Shown: positions 41,356-50,335 of the stretch, piece by piece | Layout of the letters: every line of letters begins with the position of its first letter | How positions within the stretch are numbered: the stretch's first letter is position 1 | From: Geosporobacter ferrireducens | Lineage (GTDB): Bacteria; Bacillota; Clostridia; Peptostreptococcales; Thermotaleaceae | Direction of reading: 5' to 3' | NCBI RefSeq assembly: GCF_001750685.1 | Contig: NZ_CP017269.1 | Coordinates: forward strand, 5,559,416 to 5,623,415 | Length of the DNA: 64,000 bases | Made by a program: the position numbers and the translations under genes | Notes under the pieces: model-generated | Database searches by the model: none | What the model saw: the letters and a program-made list of their open reading frames with translations, nothing else | Told to the model about the DNA's origin: nothing

Positions 41356-42186
41356 ATGAAGGTGCTTTTAAAAAGAGGTGCATTAATGATAGTAACAGCT
41401 GTTACTATCATTCTCATTATTATAATGGGAATGTCTATAGGTGGAAGAGTAAAAATCAGCGGTCCTGAAAATGTTTTTGGCAGTATGTTTACCCCGGTGC
41501 AGCGTTTCCTTTACAGCGGCGGACAATTTGTAGAAAATACTATTAGGCCTATCTTCGCTTTTAGACGCATTGATAGGGAAAATAAGAAGTTAAGTGAAGA
41601 AAATGAACAGCTAACAAAACAGCTTGTCGAACTTCAATTAGCGCAAAGTGAATTGGAGGAATTAAGAAATCTGTCGAAAGCCTTAAACTATGTACAGGAA
41701 GAAGATCGATTCCATCATGTTTCTGCCAGTGTGACAGGGAAAGATACGGGAAATTGGTTTAATATTTTTACCATTGATGTAGGAACGAGAGATGGAATAA
41801 AAAAAGACAGTCCAGTCGTAAATGGCAATGGGTTGGTCGGAAGAGTATATGAAGTTGGAGAAAACTGGGCGAAAGTTATCACCATCATTGATAACAAAAG
41901 CTCTGTAAGCTTTGAAATATTAAGACAGAATGAATACATTGGTGTCATCAGAGGAAGTGTTAAAGCAAGTCTTACAGGATATCTCATTGATCCGCAAGCC
42001 GAAGTAGTTGTTGGAGATAAATTAATTACATCTGGTTTGAGTATATACCCAAAGGGTATCGTGATCGGAGAGATCAAGGAAGTTTCAAAGAAAGAAGATG
42101 AGCTGTTAAAAACAATCACTGTAGAACCGGCTGTAAATTTCAAAAAGATCGATAAAGTTATGGTATTAATATCCCAAGGGGAATAG
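41356..42186 (+). CDS. mreC: Rod-shape-determining protein MreC
   Basis: MreC has one N-terminal membrane helix (ALMIVTAVTIILIIIMGMSI), a coiled coil (ENKKLSEENEQLTKQLVELQ) and an outer beta-rich domain (VTGKDTGNWFNIFTIDVG, GLVGRVYEVGENWAKV, GLSIYPKGIVIGEI). It scaffolds the elongation complex outside the membrane. At 276 residues it is full length. ATG at 41356 follows GTGGTG, 15 bases after mreB. Confidence 0.95.
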   Translation: MKVLLKRGALMIVTAVTIILIIIMGMSIGGRVKISGPENVFGSMFTPVQRFLYSGGQFVENTIRPIFAFRRIDRENKKLSEENEQLTKQLVELQLAQSELEELRNLSKALNYVQEEDRFHHVSASVTGKDTGNWFNIFTIDVGTRDGIKKDSPVVNGNGLVGRVYEVGENWAKVITIIDNKSSVSFEILRQNEYIGVIRGSVKASLTGYLIDPQAEVVVGDKLITSGLSIYPKGIVIGEIKEVSKKEDELLKTITVEPAVNFKKIDKVMVLISQGE

Positions 42187-42206
42187 CAAAAAAAGGAGTA
42201 TTGTGC

Positions 42207-42707
42207 ATGAGAATTTTTGCAGTATCTATGATTCTAATAACGAACTTTTTATTACAGTCAACGCTTCTCCAGCATTTTAGAGTTTTTGGCATCCTTCCAA
42301 ATACAGCACTCATCCTTGTCGTTCATTTTTCTATTTTATGGGGAAAGAATAGAGGCGCATTGATCGGGTTTTTTGCAGGGCTTTTGCAGGATATTTTTTT
42401 GGGGAATGTCTTTGGTGTAAATGCATTAATTTATATGCTGTTAGGATATAATATCGGAATGCTGGAAAAGGCTATATTTAAAGATAATCCATTAACACCG
42501 GTGCTGTTTACAGTATTATCAACAGCAATTTATCATCTCTTTCTTTTTTCGCTCATGTATATTTACCAGATACGAACAGACTTCTTACCTCTTTTAAGAA
42601 ACGTTATTCTTATAGAGGCAGTCTATAATGGATTACTTTCTCCTTTTATTTACAAGCGGCTATACGAGTTTATTAAATTACCTTATATTAAGGTTAAAAC
42701 AAGGTGA
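42207..42707 (+). CDS. mreD: Rod-shape-determining protein MreD
   Basis: A small hydrophobic protein with about five membrane segments (for example ALILVVHFSILWG and LIGFFAGLLQDIFLGNVFG), which matches MreD. I choose ATG at 42207 because AAAAGGAG ends 8 bases upstream; a TTG at 42201 would add two residues. The stop overlaps the ribosome site of the PBP gene, indicating translational coupling. Confidence 0.9.
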   Translation: MRIFAVSMILITNFLLQSTLLQHFRVFGILPNTALILVVHFSILWGKNRGALIGFFAGLLQDIFLGNVFGVNALIYMLLGYNIGMLEKAIFKDNPLTPVLFTVLSTAIYHLFLFSLMYIYQIRTDFLPLLRNVILIEAVYNGLLSPFIYKRLYEFIKLPYIKVKTR

Positions 42708-42712
42708 TCAAT

Positions 42713-45472
42713 ATGTTAGAAAAATTGAAGGATCGATATAATCAAGTTATTCTCTTTTTTGCGGTATTTATTATAATACTGTTTATTAGGATATTTACAC
42801 TTACGATTGTTGAAGGTGAAAAATATCAAGAAATGGCTGATAATATTCGCATTAAAAAGATACCGATTACTGCACCGAGGGGTGAAATTCGTGATCGATA
42901 TGGTAGATTATTAGCTGGAAACAAACCAAGTTTTACTGTTCAAATTATGAAGAACGAACTTATTGATGAGCAAACAAACGAAATTGCTATCAAGCTTTTA
43001 AATATTTTAGAAAAGAATGGTGAAAAATCAATTGACAATTTTCCTATCGTTTTGGAAAATGGAAAATATATTTTTACTTATGATAATGAAATTGAGGATT
43101 GGCTGGAAGAGCAAGGAATTTACGAAACAAAAGATGCACAGGAAGTTTTTAACATTTTAAGAGAAAGATTAGAAATTGACCCCAAAGCAGATGTTTTTGA
43201 AGCACAAGCGGAAATGCAGCAATATCACGGTATATTTCCGCCAATCTCTGTTAAGACAATGAAGTTTTTGCAGGAAATGCAAAAAGAAAACTTTTTGCAG
43301 AAATATAACTTAGATACAACCTTGACTGCCGAAGAAAGTTTTATTGCATTAAAAAAGAGATTTAACATTCCGGATACCTATAACTATGGCGATGCTAGAA
43401 AAATATTAATTCTCAGACACGAGTTGAGAGAGCAGGGATATAGACAATATCAACCAGTAAAAATTGCTCTTAATGTATCTAACAATACAGTAGCGGCTAT
43501 TGAAGAAATGAATATGGAGCTCCCTGGTGTAAATGTTGAAATGGAACCTATTCGACATTATCCATATGATTTTCTTGCATCTCATGTTATTGGGTATCTG
43601 AGTAAAATTTCTGATAATGAAAAGGAAAAATTTATTAATGAATTAAACTATAAGCCAAGTGACTTAATTGGAAAAGATGGTATCGAAAAAGTTTATGAAC
43701 AAAACTTAAAAGGAAAAGATGGCGCTAAATACGTTGAAGTAGATGTATACGGAAGATTGATTAATGTGTTAAGAGAAGAGAATCCTGTTAAAGGTGAGAA
43801 TGTTTATTTAACAATAGATGCTGAGCTGCAAAAGATTGCAGAAGATGCCTTAGAATACGCTTTAAAACAGATCCAAGTAGGTGGAACCTTTGAAAGCCAA
43901 TGGGGAAACTATAAATACAGCAAAGTATATAAAAATGCCACTTCAGGTGCTGTAGTGGCTTTAGATGCAAAAACCGGAGAGGTCTTGGCGCTTGCTAATT
44001 ATCCTTCCTTCAATCCCAATCTTTTTTCTACAGGTATTTCTTCAGTAGATTGGAAAGCATTGCAGGATCAGAATCCAAGAGACCCCATTTCGCCGCTGCC
44101 ATTATATAATATCGCTACAAGAGCAGCTATTCAGCCAGGTTCAACCTTTAAGATGATAACAGGGTTAGCTGCTATAGAGCAGGGATTAAGTCCAACTCAT
44201 AAAATGTATGATAATGGTTTTATACAGCTTGGTTCCAGGAGTTTCGGATGCTGGTTGTGGAACCGAAGCAAGGCAAAGCACGGATGGGTAGATTTGTACA
44301 GGGCCTTGGAGGTATCCTGTAATTATTACTTCTATAATGTGGCTACAGGATGGGATCATTACAAAAATCAACCTTTACCGGGAGGTATGAATGTAAACAA
44401 GCTTTTGGATTATACAAGAATGTTTGGGTTAGGTGAAGCAACGGGAATAGAAATATCGGAAGCTGCATATGGCGCACCAAATCCGCAGAAAAAAACTGCC
44501 AGTATTAAGGCGATGTTGCGAAGGCATATTAATGCAAATGCAAAGGAATATTTTACACCAGAAGTAATTGCAGACAGAGCACTTCTGGAAAAACAAATAG
44601 AAACCATTGTGAATTGGGCTGAGGAAAACCCTGGAAGAGGCGAACTAATCAACAGAGTCAGTCAACTAGGGGTAAAAAAGGAAAAAGTTGAAACCCTTGC
44701 AGATACTGCAAAGTTCAGCTATTTTAATCAAGCGAAATGGACAAAGGGAGATACATTCAACCTTTCAATTGGTCAGGGGGAACATGCCTATACACCATTG
44801 CAAATGGCCAATTATATCGCTGCGATTTCAAATGGAGGCTATAAAAACAAGGTAAGTGTAGTAAAAAAAGTAGGAAATGATTTCTCCTTTGAAGAAGATT
44901 TTCAAAACGAGGAAAATAGAATACCTTTAAAAGATTATAACAACTTAAATCACATTAAACGGGGAATGGCTGATGCGGCACAGGGAGAAGAAGGAACCTC
45001 AAGGAGTGTATTTGCAAAATTTCCCCTTGAAGTAACTGCAAAAACTGGTACAGCGCAAAGAGCTGGAAAGATACAGCCAAAAGATGAAGGCGAATATCTT
45101 CGAAAGTATTTAAGATGGATCGCACCAGGTTTAAAAATAGAACAGGTTGAAGCAAAAGCGAAAGAGATCATGAGAGAAAATAGAGACCAGTATAAAGATC
45201 TAGGTTTAGCTATGCGACAAGCGATCAAAGAACTTACGAATAATCGGGTAACAGATGCAAAAATGGACGAGTTTAAGGATAATTATGATAACTTCGCGTG
45301 GTTTGTCTCTTTTGCCCCCTATGACGACCCTCAAATCGTTGTGGTTTCTATGATATTCCAAGGTGGTTCTGGAGGATACGCAGCGCCGATCGCAAGAGAA
45401 ATTATGGCTGAGTATTTTGGACTAAACAACACTGGAGAGAAGATTAATCTAAAAAACACACTTACACAGTAA
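42713..45472 (+). CDS. mrdA: Penicillin-binding protein 2 (elongation transpeptidase), enlarged
   Basis: This class B penicillin-binding protein cross-links new wall during elongation. After a membrane helix (VILFFAVFIIILFIRIFTLTI) come a dimerisation domain (APRGEIRDRYGRLLAGN) and a transpeptidase domain. The domain has the active Ser in IQPGSTFKMITG, the SxN as SCN in EVSCNYYFYN and KTG in TAKTGTAQ. At about 919 residues it is far longer than the usual 600-700. Extra charged helical blocks lie in the N-terminal part (about residues 110-250), between SCN and KTG (about 590-670), and after KTG (about 790-860). ATG at 42713 sits behind AAGGTGA. Confidence 0.93.
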   Translation: MLEKLKDRYNQVILFFAVFIIILFIRIFTLTIVEGEKYQEMADNIRIKKIPITAPRGEIRDRYGRLLAGNKPSFTVQIMKNELIDEQTNEIAIKLLNILEKNGEKSIDNFPIVLENGKYIFTYDNEIEDWLEEQGIYETKDAQEVFNILRERLEIDPKADVFEAQAEMQQYHGIFPPISVKTMKFLQEMQKENFLQKYNLDTTLTAEESFIALKKRFNIPDTYNYGDARKILILRHELREQGYRQYQPVKIALNVSNNTVAAIEEMNMELPGVNVEMEPIRHYPYDFLASHVIGYLSKISDNEKEKFINELNYKPSDLIGKDGIEKVYEQNLKGKDGAKYVEVDVYGRLINVLREENPVKGENVYLTIDAELQKIAEDALEYALKQIQVGGTFESQWGNYKYSKVYKNATSGAVVALDAKTGEVLALANYPSFNPNLFSTGISSVDWKALQDQNPRDPISPLPLYNIATRAAIQPGSTFKMITGLAAIEQGLSPTHKMYDNGFIQLGSRSFGCWLWNRSKAKHGWVDLYRALEVSCNYYFYNVATGWDHYKNQPLPGGMNVNKLLDYTRMFGLGEATGIEISEAAYGAPNPQKKTASIKAMLRRHINANAKEYFTPEVIADRALLEKQIETIVNWAEENPGRGELINRVSQLGVKKEKVETLADTAKFSYFNQAKWTKGDTFNLSIGQGEHAYTPLQMANYIAAISNGGYKNKVSVVKKVGNDFSFEEDFQNEENRIPLKDYNNLNHIKRGMADAAQGEEGTSRSVFAKFPLEVTAKTGTAQRAGKIQPKDEGEYLRKYLRWIAPGLKIEQVEAKAKEIMRENRDQYKDLGLAMRQAIKELTNNRVTDAKMDEFKDNYDNFAWFVSFAPYDDPQIVVVSMIFQGGSGGYAAPIAREIMAEYFGLNNTGEKINLKNTLTQ

Positions 45473-45496
45473 TTACTGTGTAAGTGTGTTTTTTTA
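45451..45496 (+). terminator. Terminator of the mreBCD-PBP2 operon, overlapping the coding end
   Basis: A perfect 22-bp palindrome (45451-45472 with 45473-45494) ends in T residues. The PBP2 stop codon is the last three bases of the left arm, so the final seven codons are built into the stem. Confidence 0.85.
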
Positions 45497-45604
45497 TTAC
45501 TACTTTTTCCAATATGACTTTTTTGCTAAAAAAAGAGGAATTGCTACTGTTTTGAAGAATATATAGTGATGTAGATTTATGAGTTTTCTGGAGGTCGTAG
45601 TAGT

Positions 45605-46237
45605 ATGTCTAGAAATAGTTGTGTAGAGTTCAAAGGAAGTAAAGAAGGTATTATTATACATTTTGATGGAAGTGTTGATTTTAACAATTTAAAGACGCAA
45701 CTTATCTGCAAAATTGAAGCAGGTAAGCACTTCTTCAATGGTGCAAGAGTTGTTGACTTTATTGGGAGAGTTTTAACAGAAGATGAAAAAAATGAAATAA
45801 AAGAAATCATACATAACTCATACGGTATGGTAATCCTTGAGAAGAAAGAGGAGAATCCAATTAGACTTACTGAAAAAAAGGCATTTGAAGGAATTGAAGA
45901 AGGTAATACAAAATTTTTAAGAGCAACTGTCAGATCTGGGCAAAAAATCAACTATCCAGGCAATGTAGTGATTATTGGAGATGTAAATCCTGGTGCGGAA
46001 GTGGTTGCAGAGGGAAATATACTGGTCATGGGTGCAATGAGAGGTTTTGCCCATGCAGGCTCATCAGGGAACGAAAGGGCTTTTGTTGCAGCATATTGTC
46101 TTCAACCAACGCAACTGCGAATCGCGGAAATAATTGCTAGATCCCCTGATCATGATACGATTAAACCAATCGTACCAGAATTAGCTATAATAAAGGATCA
46201 TACTGTGGTGATAGAGCCATATCTCCCCAATAAGTAA
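45605..46237 (+). CDS. minC: Septum site-determining protein MinC
   Basis: MinC blocks FtsZ ring assembly away from mid-cell. The N-terminal domain (about residues 1-95) is less conserved, while the C-terminal beta-helix is clear: VVIIGDVNPGAEVVAEGNILVMG, then LRGFAHAG-like MRGFAHAG and IVPELAIIKDHTVVIEPY, as separate stretches. ATG follows CTGGAGG by 9 bases. It heads minC-minD-minE. Confidence 0.94.
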   Translation: MSRNSCVEFKGSKEGIIIHFDGSVDFNNLKTQLICKIEAGKHFFNGARVVDFIGRVLTEDEKNEIKEIIHNSYGMVILEKKEENPIRLTEKKAFEGIEEGNTKFLRATVRSGQKINYPGNVVIIGDVNPGAEVVAEGNILVMGAMRGFAHAGSSGNERAFVAAYCLQPTQLRIAEIIARSPDHDTIKPIVPELAIIKDHTVVIEPYLPNK

Positions 46238-46276
46238 ATTTGTAAATATGAAATATTGACAATGGAGGGAATGAAA

Positions 46277-47074
46277 ATGGGTGAAGTAATTGTCATAACT
46301 TCCGGAAAAGGCGGCGTAGGAAAAACAACTACAACTGCCAACATCGGTGCCGGATTAGCGTTAAACGGAAAAAAAGTAGTAGTTGTAGACGCTGATATCG
46401 GATTGAGAAATTTAGATGTCGTGATGGGATTGGAAAATAGAATCGTTTATGATATTGTAGATGTTGTAGAAGGCGTATGCAGATTGAGACAAGCCCTTAT
46501 CAAAGATAAGCGCTTCGAAGGTCTTTATCTTCTACCCGCAGCTCAGACTAAAGATAAAAATGCGGTAAATCCACAGCAAATGCAGGAATTGTGCAGCGAA
46601 CTAAAGGAGTCCTTTGATTATGTTATAATAGATTGTCCGGCTGGCATTGAGCAAGGTTTTAAAAATGCAATCGCAGGGGCAGACCGGGCTATTGTTGTAA
46701 CCACACCGGAAATTTCAGCTGTAAGAGATGCCGATAGAATTATCGGTTTATTAGAAGCAGCAGAATTAAGAAATCCGTTGCTAGTGATTAATCGTATACG
46801 AATTGAAATGGTAAAAAGAGGAGATATGATGAATATCGAAGATATGATCGATATTCTAGCGATTGACTTATTAGGGATTGTACCAGATGATGAATCAATC
46901 GTTATATCAACCAATCGAGGTGAACCTGCCGTTATAGAAGAAAAGTCAATGGCTGGAAGAGCCTATCGAAATATCACAAAAAGAATTATGGGCGAGGAAG
47001 TACCTTTTTTACAGCTAGAAGGAGAAGAAACTTTTATGTCAAAACTTAGGAAGCTATTTGGTGTAGGCAAATAG
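46277..47074 (+). CDS. minD: Septum site-determining ATPase MinD
   Basis: MinD is the membrane-cycling ATPase that carries MinC. The deviant Walker A motif ITSGKGGVGKTTTTAN opens the protein, DADIGLRNLDVVMGLENR and IIDCPAGIEQGF follow, and the C-terminal amphipathic helix (FMSKLRKLFGVG) provides membrane targeting. I choose ATG at 46277 since TGGAGGGA ends 6 bases upstream; ATG at 46271 and an earlier TTG are in frame too. Confidence 0.97.
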   Translation: MGEVIVITSGKGGVGKTTTTANIGAGLALNGKKVVVVDADIGLRNLDVVMGLENRIVYDIVDVVEGVCRLRQALIKDKRFEGLYLLPAAQTKDKNAVNPQQMQELCSELKESFDYVIIDCPAGIEQGFKNAIAGADRAIVVTTPEISAVRDADRIIGLLEAAELRNPLLVINRIRIEMVKRGDMMNIEDMIDILAIDLLGIVPDDESIVISTNRGEPAVIEEKSMAGRAYRNITKRIMGEEVPFLQLEGEETFMSKLRKLFGVGK

Positions 47075-47096
47075 TTTTGAAGGGAGCGTTGTAACA

Positions 47097-47372
47097 ATGG
47101 ATTTTTTTAAATTATTCAGTAGAGAAGATACTTCAAGCAAGAATGTGGCAAAAGAAAGATTAAAACTAGTTTTAGTCCATGACCGGACAAACTGCTCCTC
47201 GGATTTCCTGGAAATGATTAAAGGAGATTTGTTAAAAGTAATCTCTGATTATATGGAAATTGATGAAGAAGGTACAGATATCAAAATTACTAAAACAAAG
47301 CGGACTGCTGATGAAGCTATGGTACCTGCTTTGATAGCAAATATTCCGATTAAAAAAATGAAAACGAGGTAA
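47097..47372 (+). CDS. minE: Cell division topological specificity factor MinE
   Basis: MinE stimulates MinD ATPase and drives pole-to-pole oscillation. The 91-residue protein shows the N-terminal membrane-binding helix (MDFFKLFSRED), the MinD-binding KERLKLVLVHDR segment and a C-terminal dimerisation domain. ATG follows GAAGGGAG. Its presence in a Gram-positive indicates the oscillating Min system used by Clostridia rather than the DivIVA-only system of Bacillus. Confidence 0.95.
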   Translation: MDFFKLFSREDTSSKNVAKERLKLVLVHDRTNCSSDFLEMIKGDLLKVISDYMEIDEEGTDIKITKTKRTADEAMVPALIANIPIKKMKTR

Positions 47373-47396
47373 AAACCGACGATGTCGGTTTTTTAT
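47371..47396 (+). terminator. Terminator of minCDE
   Basis: AAAAACCGAC (47371-47380) pairs with GTCGGTTTTT (47384-47393) around GAT, overlapping the minE stop codon. Confidence 0.85.
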
Positions 47397-47692
47397 TGTC
47401 TACGAGCGTGCAATTTTCAAACTTAGTAAAAATTGCAGCCATGAAAAGGAAATGATAAAATCATTTAATAATAAAGATTGAGAAAATTCAGGTCCATATG
47501 ATATAATTGTACCGGAAATTGATTGTAATAGAAAATAAAGCCTTGTTTACTTTGTAAATATTTTAAAATTTCAGATGTTATGCTGGACAACCTTACTTTA
47601 GTTATAGAGGCTGTGCTATGGCTGTGTATACGATTGTTTTAAATGCAGGAAAGAGTAGAATGAAAATTTAATTTAGAGAGGAGATAAAAACA
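47397..47692 (+). other. Gene-free leader of mgsA
   Basis: No supported gene lies in these 296 bases. A possible promoter is TTGAGA near 47479 with TATAAT about 18 bases later (near 47503). A 17-codon frame at 47618 has no good ribosome site and I do not call it. Confidence 0.4.
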
Positions 47693-48088
47693 ATGAATAT
47701 CGCATTGATCGCCCATGATAGAAAAAAGGAAGATATGGTGAACTTCGCTATTGCCTACAAGCATATTCTATCTCAATGCCAGCTGGTAGCTACAGGAACT
47801 ACGGGAAGGATGGTGCAGGAGGCAACGGATTTAGAGATTAAGAGGTACTTATCAGGTCCATTGGGAGGAGATCAACAAATTGGTGCTGAAATCGCCAATA
47901 ATAGTGTGGATATGGTGATTTTTTTTAGAGATCCCCTTACTGCACAACCCCACGAGCCGGACATATTAGCATTACTAAGATTATGTGATGTACACAAGAT
48001 TCCAGTTGCAACCAATATTGCTACTGCTGAAATATTATTACGAGCCATGGAAAAAGGAGATTTCCAATGGAGAGAAATTATTAAATAA
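47693..48088 (+). CDS. mgsA: Methylglyoxal synthase
   Basis: MgsA converts dihydroxyacetone phosphate to methylglyoxal and phosphate, a bypass used under phosphate limitation or sugar excess. Family features are NIALIAHDRKKEDMV, LVATGTTGRMV, LSGPLGGDQQIG and the catalytic-region MVIFFRDPLTAQPHEPDI. At 131 residues it is typical. ATG follows AGAGAGGAG. It is the last gene before the convergent NDH-2-like gene. Confidence 0.96.
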   Translation: MNIALIAHDRKKEDMVNFAIAYKHILSQCQLVATGTTGRMVQEATDLEIKRYLSGPLGGDQQIGAEIANNSVDMVIFFRDPLTAQPHEPDILALLRLCDVHKIPVATNIATAEILLRAMEKGDFQWREIIK

Positions 48089-48124
48089 AAAAGGTATCGC
48101 CCACTATTGGGTGATACCTTTTTC
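48087..48124. terminator. Bidirectional terminator between mgsA and the NDH-2-like gene
   Basis: AAAAAAGGTATC (48087-48098) pairs with GATACCTTTTT (48113-48123), with an inner GCCCA/TGGGT stem, and has A and T tracts on both ends. It separates convergent genes. Confidence 0.85.
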
Positions 48125-48133
48125 ATAGCTTAT

Positions 48134-49990
48134 TTATATATTAATCTTTACGCCTTTATTTCTTACTAAATATCTCCATTGTCTCATTAACCATGGCATT
48201 AGGTAATGATCAACACCAAAGGAACGTCCTGCTCCACCAAGGCATGCAATAGAAGTAACCAGATACCAGTAATCCCACAATCCTGTAGAGAGTAAGAAAT
48301 TGATATTCATACCAATAGATACAATTGCTGCAATAAATGTAAAGGTTCCAGTAATAAAAGCGATACCCAATCCTAATTCTGTGATAACAATGAGCCGTTG
48401 AAACAACATGGCATTAGGAACAATAATGTTCTCACATATCCAAGCATACCATTCCGGAGTATTTTGTCCGATCAGATTCATCCCTTGCAAAACAGCACCT
48501 GTGGCAGTATCAACAACCTGAGAAGCAGAGGCGACAGCTTCGACAGCTTGAGAGGCAGAAGTTGTGGCTTCTACGGCTTGGGAAGCAGCAGCAGTAACAT
48601 CAGCAGCACCCGCAGCCACTTTTTGTGCATAAATAGATACTTTTGAAAACCATCCATCGCTATACTTATGAATGCCTTGCATCAACCACATATATCCTAA
48701 ATAAACACGCATAATAACCATCCAGAAAGAAAATGTTTCTGTAGTGAGATGCTTTTTAATGATATTGTCGTCCTTACGTTGATGAGTGAATTGATGCTTC
48801 AAGTAGCGGATTACTTGTTCAAAACCACCGATGCCAAATTGATAGTGGACATTTACCATATGCTTAATAAACATGGCAAAGATGCCTGAGGTCTTCATAC
48901 CCATCGTGTCTGCAACTGCATACTTGCGACCGATAGAAACCATCACGCCATGTAATTTAGGTTTGCATTTTTCCAAAGGCTTGCCATGAATCATATTGGC
49001 AATATTGAGTGCAGCACTTTTTCCAGTATGCAATGCAGATTCTACTAAAGGTGGAAGTGCAGAACCTTTTTCTTCAACAAAATAAGAGTTATCACCTACA
49101 AAAAATACATTTGGATTTTTGGTGGATTGAGTATATTCATTCACCTCAATTCGGCCCCGGCCTCTTGCTGCAGCAGGAAATCCTAGTGTATCAATAAATC
49201 GATTTACTTTGATACCACCGGTCCAAATTAGTGTATGTGTAGGAATAGAAGTACCGTTATTCATTTGGATTTCATCAGCTGAAACTTTTGAAATCGGCGA
49301 ATTCGTCATAACTTTAATATTATTTTTTCCCAAATAATTCATAGCTTTTTCTATTAAGCTTTGATCAAGAACCGGTAAGATTTTATCCATAGCTTCTACA
49401 ACAATCAATTGTACTTCACTTTTTGATATATTGTGTTCTTTGCAGAGAACCGGCGTCCATTGAATTAATTCACCAATCATTTCAATGCCTGTAAAACCAC
49501 CGCCGCCCACTACAAAAGTTAGATAGGATTTACGTTTTCCAGGATCCATTTCTTTAGAGGCCAATTGAAACATGGTACGGATATGCTGATTGATCTTTTT
49601 AGCATCCTCTAATGACCAGAGTGTAAAGGCATTTTCTTCCATACCATCGATACCAAAATAAGCTGGTTCACTACCGCATCCGATTATCAAATAATCGTAT
49701 TCATATTGACTTGATTCGGATAAAAGATTTTGATTATCAAAATCAATGGATGTAATCTTATCTTGAATAATCTCCACATTAGTATATTTAAAAATATCCT
49801 TTAAATATACTTTTACACTTTCTTCATCTACTCTATTTCCAGCTACTTCATGGAGTTCTGTTAATAAAGTGTGTCTTTCATGAACATCGATAATCGAGAT
49901 CTTTACTGGTTCTTTTTTAAGCTTTTTATGTAGCGTTAGAGCTGCTTCTACGCCTGCATATCCAGCACCCAGAACGATTACTCTTTTCAC
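48134..49990 (-). CDS. NDH-2-like NADH dehydrogenase fused to a DoxX-like membrane domain
   Basis: Residues 1 to about 400 form a type-II NADH dehydrogenase-like flavoprotein with two dinucleotide motifs (VLGAGYAGVEAA and VVGGGGFTGIEMIGEL), NGTSIPTHTLIWTGGIK and PNVFFVGDNSYF. The C-terminal 200 residues hold about four membrane helices (FWMVIMRVYLGYMWLMQGI, LIVITELGLGIAFITG and others) of the DoxX type. Between the first and second helices lies an Ala/Ser-rich insert with three near-repeats of ASQAVEA. The start is GTG at 49990 behind GGGGGG. It should pass electrons from NADH to quinone. An added membrane domain also occurs in the Ndh2 of Listeria electron transfer, as I recall. Confidence 0.85.
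   Translation of the reverse strand: MKRVIVLGAGYAGVEAALTLHKKLKKEPVKISIIDVHERHTLLTELHEVAGNRVDEESVKVYLKDIFKYTNVEIIQDKITSIDFDNQNLLSESSQYEYDYLIIGCGSEPAYFGIDGMEENAFTLWSLEDAKKINQHIRTMFQLASKEMDPGKRKSYLTFVVGGGGFTGIEMIGELIQWTPVLCKEHNISKSEVQLIVVEAMDKILPVLDQSLIEKAMNYLGKNNIKVMTNSPISKVSADEIQMNNGTSIPTHTLIWTGGIKVNRFIDTLGFPAAARGRGRIEVNEYTQSTKNPNVFFVGDNSYFVEEKGSALPPLVESALHTGKSAALNIANMIHGKPLEKCKPKLHGVMVSIGRKYAVADTMGMKTSGIFAMFIKHMVNVHYQFGIGGFEQVIRYLKHQFTHQRKDDNIIKKHLTTETFSFWMVIMRVYLGYMWLMQGIHKYSDGWFSKVSIYAQKVAAGAADVTAAASQAVEATTSASQAVEAVASASQVVDTATGAVLQGMNLIGQNTPEWYAWICENIIVPNAMLFQRLIVITELGLGIAFITGTFTFIAAIVSIGMNINFLLSTGLWDYWYLVTSIACLGGAGRSFGVDHYLMPWLMRQWRYLVRNKGVKINI
48505..48600 (-). repeat. Threefold 30-bp degenerate repeat coding an Ala/Ser insert
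   Basis: Within the NDH-2-like gene, three ten-codon units encode AASQAVEATT, SASQAVEAVA and SASQVVDTAT. The units are similar but not identical in DNA, so the repeat is probably old. It lies in a loop between membrane helices. Confidence 0.7.
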
Positions 49991-50335
49991 ATAAAACCCC
50001 CCTTAAGTAATAAATAATATTAATGGATAGTATTGATATAAATTATACAAGTTTATTATATCAGAAATGTCAATCCAAGTATAATGATAAAAATAATAGA
50101 AAATAAGATTATATAGGGGAAAACTTAGAGTATCTACAGATTTTGATTTATTAAGAAATTTATGGACGAATTCAGAGGAAATTTATTTTTTTACATTTGA
50201 CAGTTTTTTATTTAGGATATATTATTAAAATGGAATGAAACAAATATAAACTTCTGAATAGAGTCCCAATGCATTTTGTATTGGGGTTTATAATTCTTAT
50301 CGATAAAGACAATCATTGACGAATGGAGGAAGTAG
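49991..50335. other. Divergent promoter region between the NDH-2-like and apbE genes
   Basis: This 345-base gap separates divergent genes. The + strand promoter is listed separately at 50197-50225. On the reverse strand a TTGACA near 50079 with AT-rich -10 candidates (TATAAT near 50050) may drive the NDH-2-like gene. A 9-bp hairpin (CCCAATGCA.. with ..ATTGGG, 50265-50285) lies in the apbE leader, followed by TTTATAATTCTT; it could be a weak attenuator. Confidence 0.45.
50197..50225 (+). promoter_or_regulatory. Promoter of the apbE-polyprenyl synthase operon
   Basis: TTGACA (50197-50202), a 17-base spacer and TATTAT (50220-50225) give a near-consensus promoter. It is 110 bases before the ApbE gene. 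Confidence 0.75.

Noticed and set aside
47618..47671. 17-codon frame upstream of mgsA (AVYTIVLNAGKS..)
   Set aside because: It faintly resembles the start of an acetate-kinase-type protein, but it is too short and lacks a ribosome site.
47693..48088. Functional link of mgsA to the microcompartment through methylglyoxal and 1,2-propanediol
   Set aside because: The genes are 37 kb apart with no shared regulatory sequence, and no reductases of that route are seen.
48505..48600. CRISPR-like or satellite repeat
   Set aside because: The three units are codon-phased, diverged and without spacers; they are an internal protein repeat.
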